Shown: positions 10,561 to 19,242, numbered from the stretch's first letter. The stretch: DNA of 60,365 bases from an uncultured Planctomycetaceae bacterium (GCA_937916515.1 CALFSX010000260.1:1-60365), one strand, 5' to 3'. Program-made: numbers and translations. The notes: generated by a model from the letters alone, not told the origin.

Positions 10561-11158
10561 CCGATGGTTCTCGCCTTGGGTTTGTGTGAAGAAACGTGTA
10601 TTTGATTAAAATTGAAGCGTGCCCGTGCACCACTTCGAATGTCGGTTCACAATTACATGCAGCTGCTTACACGACGAGCGTTCGATTAATTTTGCTGACA
10701 AAAACACGCCTTTAACAGGACGCCCCAGATATCAGGTGGCAGCAAAACCTGCCGATTCTGCCTGCCATTCAAACCGCTCGCCGTTGAGTCTCATCGACGC
10801 AGCGATTAGGTCGTCTTTAGCGATCATCGCGAACGATCGTTTAGGCGAATTGCGATTCTTGTCGATTCGCCTTACAACATGGCAGCAAAGGCCGACTTCA
10901 GATCCTGCATCACAAGAAACACAGACAAATTTGCAAGTTGAGCTCACGAATCACGTCGCTGGTGGCGAGGCATCACCATCAAATCGCCAGTAAAAAGTCA
11001 AGCGACGTCAAAATGAGTATCCGACCGGAAGCGGCTTTGCGGCACGACTTGACATAATCGTACAACAGAAATCGTGCGAAAATTCGACGACTGCGAATGC
11101 ACATAGTTTTCAACCGTCGCCAAGCGGCGACTCACACCTCGTATTTCGGACACCGATC
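10561..11158. other. divergent intergenic region upstream of pyrE
   Basis: These 598 bp separate the helicase pair (leftward) from pyrE (rightward), so both promoters should lie here. Two inverted repeats stand out: AGGCGAAT at 10843-10850 with ATTCGCCT at 10865-10872, and GCACGA at 11042-11047 with TCGTGC at 11072-11077. A TTGACA occurs at 11049-11054 without a good -10 box at normal spacing. I see no convincing gene. Confidence 0.45.
11116..11131 (+). promoter_or_regulatory. short hairpin in the pyrE leader
   Basis: A perfect 6-bp stem (GTCGCC/GGCGAC) with an AAGC tetraloop lies 28 bases before the TTG start of pyrE. It has no T-run, so it is not a terminator. It could influence initiation at a weak start site; this is inference. 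Confidence 0.35.
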
Positions 11159-11830
11159 TTGGAAACATACAAACAAAACTTTATCGACTTCATGGTCGAT
11201 GCCAACGTGTTGACATTTGGCGATTTCACAACCAAAAGTGGACGCAAAACACCATTCTTTATCAACACCGGTCGCTACAAAACCGGCAGCCAGATGAACC
11301 AGTTGGCCGGTTTTTATGCAGATGCCATTCAAGCCCGGCAGCTGAATTTCGACTTCCTGTTTGGGCCCGCCTACAAAGGAATCCCTTTAGTGGTCGCCAT
11401 CAGCATGGAACTTAGCCGCCGTGACGCTGATGTACCGTTTTGCTTTAATCGAAAAGAAGCGAAAGACCACGGAGAAGGCGGTACACTTGTCGGACACACT
11501 CCCGCAGCTGGACAACGAGTGCTAATCGTGGAAGACGTGACCACTGCTGGCACGTCGATACGAGAAACCGTCCCGCAACTTAACAACGCCGCCAATGTCG
11601 AACTTGCGGGCCTTGTCGTTTCAGTCGATCGCATGGAACGAGGGCAGGGCACACTAAACGCTTTGAGCGAATTGCGAGACGAATTTCAAATGGACACATT
11701 TGCCATCGTCACCATTTGCGAAATCGCCGAATACCTGCGTGGCCGAGAACGCAGTGGAAAAGTAGTACTCACAGAAGAACTGTACCAACAAATCCAGGCC
11801 TATCGACAACAGTACGGCGGCACGGAATAG
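11159..11830 (+). CDS. pyrE: orotate phosphoribosyltransferase
   Basis: The enzyme (223 aa, cytoplasm) joins orotate and PRPP to give OMP, the fifth step of de novo pyrimidine synthesis. The PRPP-binding signature VLIVEDVTTAGTSIRE is at residues 121-136, and the N-terminal LTFGDFTTKSGRKTPFFINT region is the typical orotate/OMP-binding hood of this family. The mobile catalytic loop FNRKEAKDHGEGG is complete at about residues 96-108. The start codon is TTG (TTG GAA ACA TAC). No in-frame ATG exists upstream, and the protein aligns from its first residues, so TTG is accepted although the ribosome binding site is poor. The gene stands alone, followed by a strong terminator. The hairpins in its leader may matter for expression. 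Confidence 0.95.
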   Translation: METYKQNFIDFMVDANVLTFGDFTTKSGRKTPFFINTGRYKTGSQMNQLAGFYADAIQARQLNFDFLFGPAYKGIPLVVAISMELSRRDADVPFCFNRKEAKDHGEGGTLVGHTPAAGQRVLIVEDVTTAGTSIRETVPQLNNAANVELAGLVVSVDRMERGQGTLNALSELRDEFQMDTFAIVTICEIAEYLRGRERSGKVVLTEELYQQIQAYRQQYGGTE

Positions 11831-11849
11831 CTGAACTGGCTGCAAACAC

Positions 11850-11889
11850 AAAAAGCCCGGTTTCGTAACTGAAACCGGGCTTTTTATTT
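11850..11889 (+). terminator. Rho-independent terminator after pyrE (bidirectional)
   Basis: A perfect 15-bp stem (AAAAAGCCCGGTTTC at 11850-11864 with its complement at 11871-11885), a 6-base loop and T-rich tails on both strands. It terminates pyrE and can serve the convergent small gene at 11959-12150. Confidence 0.92.
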
Positions 11890-11958
11890 TTAACTCGCGT
11901 TGGCAACATCAGCAGCCTGTCGCGTCAAAACTTCCAAACAGTGCTTTACTGTTTTAAG

Positions 11959-12150
11959 TTACGACAGCGGGGGCCAGCTGTTGTTCAGCCCTTCACGTTC
12001 AATCACCTGCATCTGGTCGGTTGAAAGTGAATATCGGGTACCAATTTGATAGCGAGAACTCTCTACAGAAGTGCCACTGTCCTGCAATTCCACCAATTGC
12101 CGAAAGGCCTCCTGCCGGATTTCCAGTGGAACCTGATTTTGCGTTTCCAT
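11959..12150 (-). CDS. small hypothetical protein, 63 aa
   Basis: A short acidic, helical cytoplasmic protein beginning METQNQVPLEIRQEAFRQLV and ending NNSWPPLS. I chose the ATG at 12150 because a purine-rich AGAGAAG lies upstream of it; an ATG nine codons further up (12177) has no such site. There are no Cys residues and no signal peptide. The frame is compact, well formed and ends just before a shared terminator, so it is probably a real gene, but I do not recognise the family. Confidence 0.6.
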   Translation of the reverse strand: METQNQVPLEIRQEAFRQLVELQDSGTSVESSRYQIGTRYSLSTDQMQVIEREGLNNSWPPLS

Positions 12151-12310
12151 CGCGTTGTTTTCTTCTCTAAACAGCATTCGCTGTTAATTGACTAAGCAAA
12201 TGTTCAGTTCGTCCATTTATCAAATCAAGGACTTTAACGAAACCCGATCTTACGAATCTCGTCAGCAAACGAACACGTGCAAAACTAAGTAGCGACCGTT
12301 CACTGCCGGC

Positions 12311-12643
12311 CTACTCGTCTCCAGCATACTCCATTTCGGCTTCTTCCAGTCGAGCCTGTTCTGCAGCCGCTGCCTTAGCTGCTGCCTTCAAAGCTGCCTG
12401 TTCTGCAGCCCATTTTTTCTGATGAACTTCACCGCAAACAGAGCAGACCATCAGCTCTTTCACGATCTCGTGACCTTTGCCACCACGATCGCGCGGCTTC
12501 GCCGGTTCGCGAAAGCGACCAAACCGTCGAGCTGGAAAATCCTCAACATTGCCGCGATATTCGCGAGGTCGTGAGGCAACTGTAACTTTTACTGACTTAA
12601 CTCTGGGTGCAGAAACTTTTGCGCACATTTGACAGCGAAACAC
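12311..12643 (-). CDS. small zinc-ribbon-like protein
   Basis: The 110-aa protein has two CxxC pairs: CQMC at residues 4-7 and CSVC near residue 68, about 60 residues apart and separated by a basic Arg-rich linker (RPREYRGNVEDF, RFGRFREPAKPRDRGGKG). The C-terminus is an Ala/Glu-rich helix (AALKAAAKAAAAEQARLEE). The four cysteines suggest one bound zinc; the basic middle suggests nucleic-acid or ribosome contact. The start is GTG at 12643, supported by GGAAGG eight bases upstream and by the first CxxC lying right after it. It resembles small conserved planctomycete proteins of unknown role. The opposite strand upstream carries the rpsR leader region. Confidence 0.72.
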   Translation of the reverse strand: MFRCQMCAKVSAPRVKSVKVTVASRPREYRGNVEDFPARRFGRFREPAKPRDRGGKGHEIVKELMVCSVCGEVHQKKWAAEQAALKAAAKAAAAEQARLEEAEMEYAGDE

Positions 12644-12674
12644 TAACGTGGCCTTCCTGTTCGGCGTGTAGGTA

Positions 12675-12704
12675 ATGACTCAGGAGGTGATCTCAGCGAT
12701 GTGA
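12675..12704 (+). CDS. possible 9-codon leader peptide
   Basis: ATG ACT CAG GAG GTG ATC TCA GCG ATG TGA encodes MTQEVISAM. Its own codons contain AGGAGGTGATC (12682-12692), an 11-base match to the complement of the usual 16S rRNA 3' end. Its stop overlaps the GTG of the following small frame (GTGA). Translation of one would gate the other. This is a reading of sequence only, with no known homologue. Confidence 0.3.
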   Translation: MTQEVISAM

Positions 12705-12820
12705 GAACCACCAACCGTCTTGAAAAAACTTCACTGGGACACGGACGGCTTGATGCCAGAGTCGGGTTCCACAGGGAAAATGCGATCTTGCGAGTGTATC
12801 CACAAAAACAGCCGAGTTGA
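12701..12820 (+). CDS. possible 39-aa small protein behind an extended Shine-Dalgarno
   Basis: The frame starts GTG AGA ACC ACC and runs 39 codons to TGA, giving a basic peptide (starts MRTTNRLEKTSLGHGRLDAR, ends YPQKQPS). The extended Shine-Dalgarno AGGAGGTGATC ends 8 bases before the GTG; the overlapping ATG-TGA shares the same site. It lies 490 bp upstream of rpsR on the same strand. The unusually complete ribosome-binding sequence is the main argument; codon use and homology cannot be tested here. Confidence 0.35.
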   Translation: MRTTNRLEKTSLGHGRLDARVGFHRENAILRVYPQKQPS

Positions 12821-13311
12821 AGAGCGGTTAACCGTCTAAGTGCGAATCTCCGAAACTACCGCAATTACGACGGACTTTACGCCGTCAGCGTACCTTCGAC
12901 GCCAAACAGTCCGGAATTTGAGACTACGGTGGTAGATTCTGCATGATTCCCATGTTTTGCTTACAACAAACCGCCATAGCTCACAGCAAAAGTCCCAGAC
13001 TTGTCCCGCGGAACTGAACAGATTCAGCCGGCAAAGGCCGAATTCCGCCAACTCGCTCACTATTGGCACTCAGCCAATCGCACCAGTTCTCACACAAAAG
13101 CAATTTTCCTGGATCTAAACTCTGGCTAAGGTTTGTGTTGCCCATTGGAATTGTCCGATTACAATGCCGCACCTACGTTTTTCCCTGTCAGCCAGATTTA
13201 TTGGCTGATCCGATCGGGCAGCATTCCATAAACCTATACTGGGGAATGCTTTACGGGGACAAAGCCCGTTCCACTGACTCGCTTGTTTTAGAAAAGGCGA
13301 ACTGACTTAAC
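12821..13311. other. rpsR upstream region
   Basis: These 491 bases hold no convincing gene. They contain a TATACT at 13235-13240 that could be a -10 box, but no good -35 at the expected distance, and the inverted repeat described at 13220-13250. Confidence 0.4.
13220..13250 (+). promoter_or_regulatory. inverted repeat in the rpsR leader
   Basis: AGCATTCC at 13220-13227 pairs with GGAATGCT at 13243-13250 across a 15-base loop, about 60 bases before the rpsR ATG. Ribosomal-protein leaders are often autoregulatory, and an S6:S18-binding element is known upstream of other bS18 genes. Whether this is one is inference. The repeat also spans the possible -10 box, so it could be an operator. Confidence 0.3.
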
Positions 13312-13593
13312 ATGGCAACAATTTCGAAATCGGATCTAAAGAAGCTCAGAAAACGTCGAGCACGTCTGAAGAAAAAGAAAATGACGTGCCCATTCACCGC
13401 TGGTGGCGTCGTGCCACGACCGGTTTATGTGGACTATAAGGACATGAGAACTCTGAAGAATCTGATCGACCGAGAAGGCCGCATTCTGCCTCGACGCCGA
13501 ACAGGCACATCGGCTCTGTATCAGCGAGCCGTACGCCTGGCAATTATGCGAGCGCGTTTTATTGGCCTGCTGCCATACGTCTCAGAAGACTAA
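13312..13593 (+). CDS. rpsR: 30S ribosomal protein bS18
   Basis: The 93-aa protein has a basic N-terminal tail ([18 protein letters not shown]), then CPFTAGG, then the S18 core: [39 protein letters not shown] and the C-terminal [11 protein letters not shown]18 pairs with S6 on the platform of the small subunit. The N-terminal tail is longer and more lysine-rich than in E. coli S18 (75 aa). The gene stands alone with its own terminator; neither rpsF nor rplI, its usual neighbours, is next to it. Confidence 0.95.
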   Translation: MATISKSDLKKLRKRRARLKKKKMTCPFTAGGVVPRPVYVDYKDMRTLKNLIDREGRILPRRRTGTSALYQRAVRLAIMRARFIGLLPYVSED

Positions 13594-13620
13594 AGCACGC
13601 CAACTCGCAACATGAACATC

Positions 13621-13661
13621 AAAAAGAGCCGAGAACAGGAAATACTGCCTCGGCTCTTTTT
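13621..13661 (+). terminator. Rho-independent terminator after rpsR
   Basis: AAAAAGAGCCGAG at 13621-13633 pairs with CTCGGCTCTTTTT at 13649-13661. An inner CAG/CTG stem closes the loop, and the T-run completes the signal. Confidence 0.9.
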
Positions 13662-13992
13662 ACGCGCAATGCATCCGCTGAAACACGGCTGTGCGTAAAG
13701 GTTGTCGCTTCCCAACAGCGTCAGCCGGCCTGCCAGCCAGCAATTTCGAGCCAGCCGCCGCTCAAAACCACTCCAGCGGAAACTCATCAAACGCAACAAG
13801 TGGAACACCTGAACGCGCGAAAAACGCTGTCTTCAAACAATCTGCGAACCAATTCCACACATAACGCAACGCGGGATGTTGGAAGAATCAACGCCTGCGG
13901 ATGCATGCACGGTCACGATTTCGCCTCAACGATATGAACACCGCGCCTGCAAGTGTGAATGAACATCGCCAATACGAAATTGACGCAGCTGG
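13662..13992. other. intergenic, nothing recognised
   Basis: A 331-bp stretch between two convergent genes (rpsR and transaldolase). No gene, terminator for the minus strand or repeat was seen. Confidence 0.4.
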
Positions 13993-14955
13993 TTAGCCGT
14001 CGATTTTCTGCGAAACAACAGCTCGCAGCTTCTCAAGATCGGCTGCGAAGCTGCGGATGCCTTCCGCAAGTTTCTCCGTGGCCATGGCGTCTTCGTTCAG
14101 CATCCATCGAAATACTGATTGATTGATTTCAACTTTTGGCAGGTCAAGTTTAGCAGCTTCGGCCGCGTCCAGTCGCTGTGGAACCGTTGCGTCAGACTTG
14201 CCGATTTTTGCCAGCAGGTCAGGAGAAATCGTCAACAAGTCGCATCCGCATAAAGCCAAAACCTGTTCTACGGTGCGGAAGCTGGCCCCCATGACTTCTG
14301 TTTGATATCCATGCTTCTTGTAGTAATTAAAAATTTCCGTCACCGAAGCAACGCCGGGATCTTCGTCAACAGAAATCGAATCAACGCCACGGCGAACTTT
14401 GTACCAGTCATAGATGCGCCCAACAAACGGGGAAATCAAAGTGACTTTCGCCTCAGCGCAAGCCACAGCCTGACCAAAACCGAACAACAGAGTCAGATTG
14501 CAATGAATCCCTTCCTGTTCCAGTTTCTCAGCCGCCTTAATTCCTTCCCACGTGCTGGCAATCTTAATCAAGATGCGATCACTACTGACTCCAGCGTCCT
14601 TGTACAGCTTTATCAGCTGCCTGGCCTTCTGCAAAGTCGCTTCTTCATCGAAGGAAAGTCGAGCGTCAACTTCGGTCGAAACGCGACCGGGCACGACGTC
14701 CAGAATTCGACAACCAAAGTTCACTGACAACTTGTCGATCACATGGTCAAGACGCTGATTCCGGTCATCACTTTGCTGCTTGCCATAGGTAACGGCATCA
14801 TCGACAAGGTCTGAATACTGCGGCATCTGAGCCGCTTTGTACAACAAAGACGGATTGGTTGTGGCATCCTGAGGACGGTGTTCGGCAATAGCATTGATGT
14901 CGCCGGTATCTGCCACAACAACTGTATGCTGCTTAATTTGTTCCAAAGCATTCAT
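13993..14955 (-). CDS. tal: transaldolase
   Basis: Transaldolase (320 aa, cytoplasm) moves a dihydroxyacetone unit between sugar phosphates in the non-oxidative pentose phosphate pathway. The N-terminal [15 protein letters not shown] motif and the Schiff-base lysine in [11 protein letters not shown] identify the family; [18 protein letters not shown] and [13 protein letters not shown] are also classical. The length matches the E. coli TalA/TalB subclass (about 317 aa). I chose the ATG at 14955 because GGAGGAG lies upstream at a spacing of about ten bases; a longer frame upstream is not needed. Confidence 0.95.
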   Translation of the reverse strand: MNALEQIKQHTVVVADTGDINAIAEHRPQDATTNPSLLYKAAQMPQYSDLVDDAVTYGKQQSDDRNQRLDHVIDKLSVNFGCRILDVVPGRVSTEVDARLSFDEEATLQKARQLIKLYKDAGVSSDRILIKIASTWEGIKAAEKLEQEGIHCNLTLLFGFGQAVACAEAKVTLISPFVGRIYDWYKVRRGVDSISVDEDPGVASVTEIFNYYKKHGYQTEVMGASFRTVEQVLALCGCDLLTISPDLLAKIGKSDATVPQRLDAAEAAKLDLPKVEINQSVFRWMLNEDAMATEKLAEGIRSFAADLEKLRAVVSQKIDG

Positions 14956-15221
14956 TGAGCGGTCTCCTCCCGATTGGCGTTTCACTTTCAAAATCAGAAG
15001 ACATGAAATGCAGGGAATTCCCCCCACACCATCTCCCGTTGCATATGAGTTATACCAAAATGGTCGGGGGACCACCCCAAAAAGATCAATCAGACGCAGA
15101 TAACCTGCATCACGTGAAGACGCCGCGAAACACTGGACAAGTCTAATTTACAAACCGGCAACGAAGCAGCAACCTTAGCCTGAGGCATCGGACACCTGTG
15201 GGCAATTTTCAAACACAGTGA

Positions 15222-15632
15222 TCAAAATCGAGTCAGCTCATGTGAACACTTTTCGCAAAGTATAACCGCTCGCAACTCACCCCAAACTGGTGTTTCATGC
15301 CAAACCGCCTCAACTTCCACAGCTTTCTCAATGAATTCAGCTGCCAGCAATAAGTTGTCAGCCAGAATGGCACTCATCGCCTGCGAAGCCAGATTTTCAG
15401 CGTGCGCTGCGGCGTCCTCAACAGACTGCAGCCACTTGCCGGCCAACGCCCATTCTCGCGACTCGTTGCCACATGTTGCACGAGACACTCGGAATGCCTG
15501 CGCAGCAGTGAGTCCGCAAAGATTAAGCTTCAGAGCTCCAAACTCCGTGTACCAATCACATCCCTGCCATTTCTTACTGGCCGACTGGTACGCCTTGTGA
15601 ACAAGTTGTATTCGATCAAAGTGTGCTAACAT
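15222..15632 (-). CDS. hypothetical protein, helical, 136 aa
   Basis: A well-formed frame with an Ala-rich helical middle (EDAAAHAENLASQAMSAILA, LLLAAEFIEKAVEVEAVW) and a CEKC pair near the C-terminus. It has no signal peptide or membrane segment. The two long amphipathic helices resemble a helical-bundle protein. The CEKC alone could bind metal in a dimer. I do not recognise the family. It lies alone upstream of transaldolase, in the same direction, 266 bp away. Confidence 0.6.
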   Translation of the reverse strand: MLAHFDRIQLVHKAYQSASKKWQGCDWYTEFGALKLNLCGLTAAQAFRVSRATCGNESREWALAGKWLQSVEDAAAHAENLASQAMSAILADNLLLAAEFIEKAVEVEAVWHETPVWGELRAVILCEKCSHELTRF

Positions 15633-16799
15633 CGGTTGCCAACTTCCTGGAAGTTATTGCACGTAAACTGCTGAAAGCGATCAGACTTTCAGGCTGGCCA
15701 ATTCACATTTCCCAGCGGAACCCCCAAAAGCCAATTCACAATTGCCTCGGTTTCTGGTGGACCATTTTCTGTACGGCACTTCTTGTGCCAATAGAACGCC
15801 TCACAAGGGCTTCGTCCTTGACCCAGTGGCGTGGTGGGCTGGAAGACATTGAACGCTCGAATCGCCGAGCCGCTCCGTTGTCGCTACGACCAACGCGCGC
15901 ACCGTGCGCGCATCATTCTGCGTAAGACTCTAAAAGGAAAACGGGGGGCTCTCAACGTCTACGACCGACCTGCAACAACCTTTCTTTTTCTTGCTGTTGG
16001 CCGATGAACAAACTGCAATGTCGTTCGTAGCAGCAACAACACCTGCCAGCGTTTCCGAGGACACCATGAAGCCCAAACGGTGTTATCTGCCGTCCCCAAT
16101 GGTGCGGAAACGAGTGACTGCAGGCTTCTGAACTTCCGGCAACGGAAATTACGTTCAACAACAGCCCATCCGAAGTCCACCAAAGCTGGTGTGACAGAAA
16201 AGCTGCTTGAAGCCCCGGAAAAAGCCGCCTCAGAAAGGACGGAGGAACAGAAAAGAAGCAACCCCGGCCAAACTCGTCATGTCTGACGCTGACGCACTCA
16301 AAAACATCGCCGCCCCACAGCGGCAGTTGCATCTGGTTGCGACTGACTTGGATCCAATATTGACAAACGCAAAGGAAAACCCAGGCCCCTACGGCAAACG
16401 AACAAAGAAAGCAATCGGTGGAACTACAGCCACTGAGCTGTATGATTCCATACATTACAACAACTTTCCTGCGATCATCGAAACGAAGATACCCGAAGGC
16501 GTTGGACCAATGACAATCAAATGCGTGAAGCCCATCCAGTGGGAACAAAAACCTTTCCGAGAAACGACCTAAGAAAGCCGGAATATGACAGCGAAAGCCT
16601 TTTAGCCAGTGACAACTTTGTGCACAAACCTATGAGTTTGAAGTGCCAGTTCAAACTATCAACGGTGTGCTGAAAAGCCAAACAAAATTGAACAGCAGGC
16701 AACTAATGCGGCCTTAGGTCTGGTCAAGACAATCGCGACAGGTCACGCCGCACCTCAGCGCACAACCGGACCAATTTCAACGCCACGAAACGATCAACC
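15633..16799. other. 1.17-kb gene-poor region
   Basis: No reading frame here looks like a conserved protein on either strand; the longest (about 120-200 codons) have the biased composition of frame shadows. The region carries one copy of a dispersed repeat (15783-15935), including a GCGCGC palindrome near 15895-15909. The last part should hold the promoter of the sigma-54 regulator gene. Confidence 0.5.
15783..15935 (+). repeat. dispersed repeat, copy A
   Basis: The core at 15803-15889 matches 18355-18442 at roughly three quarters of positions with a single one-base gap; the core includes CAAGGGCTTCGTCCTTG and ends CGTTGTCGCTACGA. Weaker similarity continues to TAAGACTCTAAA at about 15923-15934. 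Reading frames in the two copies are not conserved, so it looks like a non-coding, dispersed element. Confidence 0.7.
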
Positions 16800-18272
16800 A
16801 TGACTCGACTTTTAGTCGTTGACGACGAACCACTGATTCTTGAAAGCTTCCGGTACGCCTTCCCGGCCCCTGAATTCGAAGTCATTGCGGCTTGCAGCAC
16901 GGCGCAAGCTTTGGAGCTCTTTCGCACACAAGCCCCGGACGTCGTGATCTCTGACATTCGCCTTCCGGACCTGTCGGGAATGGAACTCTTCCAGCAGTTC
17001 CATTCGCAGGATACTCGCATCCCTATCATTCTAATGACGGGACACGGCACGGCTGGCACGGCCATCGATGCCATGCGAGCGGGCGCGTTTGAATACATCC
17101 TGAAACCACTGGACATCGACACTTTAATTCCGTTGGTGGAATCAGCCGCTGAAACAAGCCGCTTAATGAGAATTCCGGCGACATTGCCTGCCGACCAAAC
17201 GATCGACACCAGCGGAGACCTGCTGATCGGCAAGTGTCCTGCCATGCAGGAAGTTTATCGAGCAATTGGCCGAGTCGCTCCGCAAAATGTGACCGTGCTA
17301 ATTCTGGGAGAAAGCGGCACCGGCAAGGAAGTGATTGCCAGAGCGATCTATCAATACAGCCAGCGTGCAGCCCAGCCATTTTTGGCGATCAACTGCGCCG
17401 CCATTCCGGAAAACCTTTTGGAAAGCGAACTGTTCGGCCACGAAAAAGGATCGTTCAGTGGAGCCGACAGAAAACGCATCGGCAAGTTTGAACAGTGTTC
17501 GGGTGGCACCTTGTTTCTGGACGAAATCGGCGACATGACGCCGCTGATGCAAACCAAGGTCTTAAGAATTCTTCAGGATCAGCAGTTTGAACGTGTTGGC
17601 GGAAACGAATCAGTGCGTACCGATGTGCGTCTGATTGCAGCCACCAATCGTGATCTGGAAGCCATGATGGCCAGCAGTGATTTTCGAGGCGACCTGTTTT
17701 ATCGGCTGAATGTCTACACAATCAAGCTGCCGCCATTAAAAGATCGTGGCGGAGACATTCAGTTGCTGGCTGAACATTTTTGCCGCTCATTCTCCATCGA
17801 ACTAGGCAAAGAATTCACAGCGATTGCCCCGGAAACTTCAGCTATCCTGACGTCTTACCACTGGCCTGGCAATGTCCGCGAATTGCAGAGCGTTGTGAAG
17901 CACGCTCTGCTGGAAGCAACCGGCCCGGTCATCGTGCCGGCGTTCCTTCCGATTGCTTTGCGAAATGAGGAATTTCAACATACGGCTAAAACCAACACGT
18001 CGTCGAAGTCATCAGATATTGCGTCGGCGGACAGACAGGACGTAACTAACTGGCACGAATTCATCAACGAACAACTATCAAGCGGAAGTGAATCGATCCA
18101 CGAAAATGCTCAGCAGTTGATGGAACGACAAATCATTCCTCGAATTCTGCGACACACTGACGGCAATCAACTGCAGGCATCAAAACTGCTCGGCATGTCC
18201 AGAGCAACACTCAGAATCAAATGCCGACAACACGGAATTACGATCGACAAAGTTGTCGACAGCGGAGACTAA
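16800..18272 (+). CDS. sigma-54-dependent response regulator (NtrC family)
   Basis: A 490-aa DNA-binding activator in three domains. The receiver domain (1-120) has acidic D8/D9, the phosphorylatable Asp52 (VVISDIRLPD) and Lys102 (LKP). The AAA+ domain has Walker A LGESGTGKE (about 169-177), Walker B LFLDEIGD (238-245), VRLIAATNRDL and the arginine region YRLNVY. The C-terminal Fis-type helix-turn-helix is at about 450-485 (NQLQASKLLGMSRATLRIKC). The GAFTGA loop, which touches sigma-54, reads GSFSGA at 217-222. Such proteins use ATP hydrolysis to open sigma-54 promoters after phosphorylation by a sensor kinase. No kinase gene is adjacent. The gene sits between the two copies of the dispersed repeat. 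Its targets are unknown. Confidence 0.93.
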   Translation: MTRLLVVDDEPLILESFRYAFPAPEFEVIAACSTAQALELFRTQAPDVVISDIRLPDLSGMELFQQFHSQDTRIPIILMTGHGTAGTAIDAMRAGAFEYILKPLDIDTLIPLVESAAETSRLMRIPATLPADQTIDTSGDLLIGKCPAMQEVYRAIGRVAPQNVTVLILGESGTGKEVIARAIYQYSQRAAQPFLAINCAAIPENLLESELFGHEKGSFSGADRKRIGKFEQCSGGTLFLDEIGDMTPLMQTKVLRILQDQQFERVGGNESVRTDVRLIAATNRDLEAMMASSDFRGDLFYRLNVYTIKLPPLKDRGGDIQLLAEHFCRSFSIELGKEFTAIAPETSAILTSYHWPGNVRELQSVVKHALLEATGPVIVPAFLPIALRNEEFQHTAKTNTSSKSSDIASADRQDVTNWHEFINEQLSSGSESIHENAQQLMERQIIPRILRHTDGNQLQASKLLGMSRATLRIKCRQHGITIDKVVDSGD

Positions 18273-18332
18273 CCGACTGAACAACGTTCATGTTTGCAAG
18301 CGGGATAAGACTCGTCCATCAACACAAAGCGT

Positions 18333-18480
18333 CCTGTGGCCCCAAGCTCAGTCTGACAAGGCCTTCGCCCTTGAGCTCGGTGGCGTGGATGGCCAGAAGA
18401 CGTGGAACGTTCGAACCGCCAAACCGGTCCGTTGCCGCTACGAGAATCATGGTCATCTTTTTGAGTAGGAGTCTAAACAT
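18333..18480 (+). repeat. dispersed repeat, copy B
   Basis: Direct-orientation partner of copy A, beginning 61 bases after the stop codon of the sigma-54 regulator. The core 18355-18442 includes CAAGGCCTTCGCCCTTGAG and ends CCGTTGCCGCTACGA; the similarity fades out through TAGGAGTCTAAA at about 18466-18477. I see no inverted terminal repeats or transposase. Confidence 0.7.
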
Positions 18481-18540
18481 TTGCAGCAAAAGTTAAACAA
18501 ACGCATTGAACGGCGCGCCCGTTCGCACCATCCGCCAGCG

Positions 18541-19173
18541 TTATAGAACAGTTACGTTCGATGTGTTCAATGACGAGCTTGACGCAACAGTGGGCAGACC
18601 GGCTGACAGGATTTGTTGGCCTTGCTCAAGCTGGTCTTGTTTAACCTGACAGCTTTCCAGGCTGCCGGGCTGATTGACTATTGGAGGATTGACGACTGGT
18701 TCAACACCACCGAACTTCCAATTGAGTTTCTGCCACCAGGTCAGCGATGCCTCCCAAGTTTGAATTGCGGCTTTTAGAGTTACCAATTGGGGCTGCGTCT
18801 TGTCATTTACTTCCGACAACAATTCCAGACAGCCCATTGGGTGTCCCATCAACAACAGTGCTGTTGCCAGATTCAACTTGTAGACATCCGAAACGCCAGC
18901 CTGTGACCATGTACAGCCAGTTTTCAGCACCACAGATCGAAACAAACGGGCCGCTGCTTCCGCTTTCCGTTGACGCAAAAGACAAACACCACGAAAGTTG
19001 AGCACTGAATGTTCAGCTCCGAGATGCTTAACCGCATCCAAAGCGGCGGAATAATCTTCGCTTCGAAACAACGAAAACGCTTTACTTGGTATCGCATTCG
19101 CCACCGGTGCTGACGGCGAATTCGTCACTGGGTTGCTGGGCTGATTCAAACTTTTTCGATTTGAGGCGGACAC
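18541..19173 (-). CDS. hypothetical TPR-like protein
   Basis: A 210-aa cytoplasmic protein. After a Ser/Asn/Pro-rich N-terminus there is a helical block with TPR-like character: AFSLFRSEDYSAALDAVKHL, VLNFRGVCLLRQRKAEAAAR and YKLNLATALLLMGHPMGCLE. A central WWQKLNWKFGGVEP and a Pro/Asn/Gln-rich tail follow. I chose a GTG at 19173 because GGAG lies six bases before it; a TTG four codons upstream is the alternative. The build (disordered start, a few helical repeats, disordered end) suggests an adaptor. No specific partner is apparent. Confidence 0.7.
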   Translation of the reverse strand: MSASNRKSLNQPSNPVTNSPSAPVANAIPSKAFSLFRSEDYSAALDAVKHLGAEHSVLNFRGVCLLRQRKAEAAARLFRSVVLKTGCTWSQAGVSDVYKLNLATALLLMGHPMGCLELLSEVNDKTQPQLVTLKAAIQTWEASLTWWQKLNWKFGGVEPVVNPPIVNQPGSLESCQVKQDQLEQGQQILSAGLPTVASSSSLNTSNVTVL

Positions 19174-19242
19174 GTTCGGCTCCAATGATTATCTGTGCTG
19201 GATTGGCAAATTGAATATTGAACAACGATTGATCTAAACAAA

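Noticed and set aside
10732-10947. 71-codon minus-strand frame with Cys pairs upstream of the helicase pair
   Set aside because: It lies in the promoter region of two divergent units, lacks a Shine-Dalgarno site and shows no family character.
11041-11100. TTGACA at 11049 as a pyrE promoter
   Set aside because: No -10 box near 17 bases downstream; the match to the -35 alone is not evidence.
15952-16572. Overlapping frames on both strands of up to 198 codons in the region before the sigma-54 gene
   Set aside because: They overlap each other in mirror positions and have skewed composition, typical of non-coding frames.
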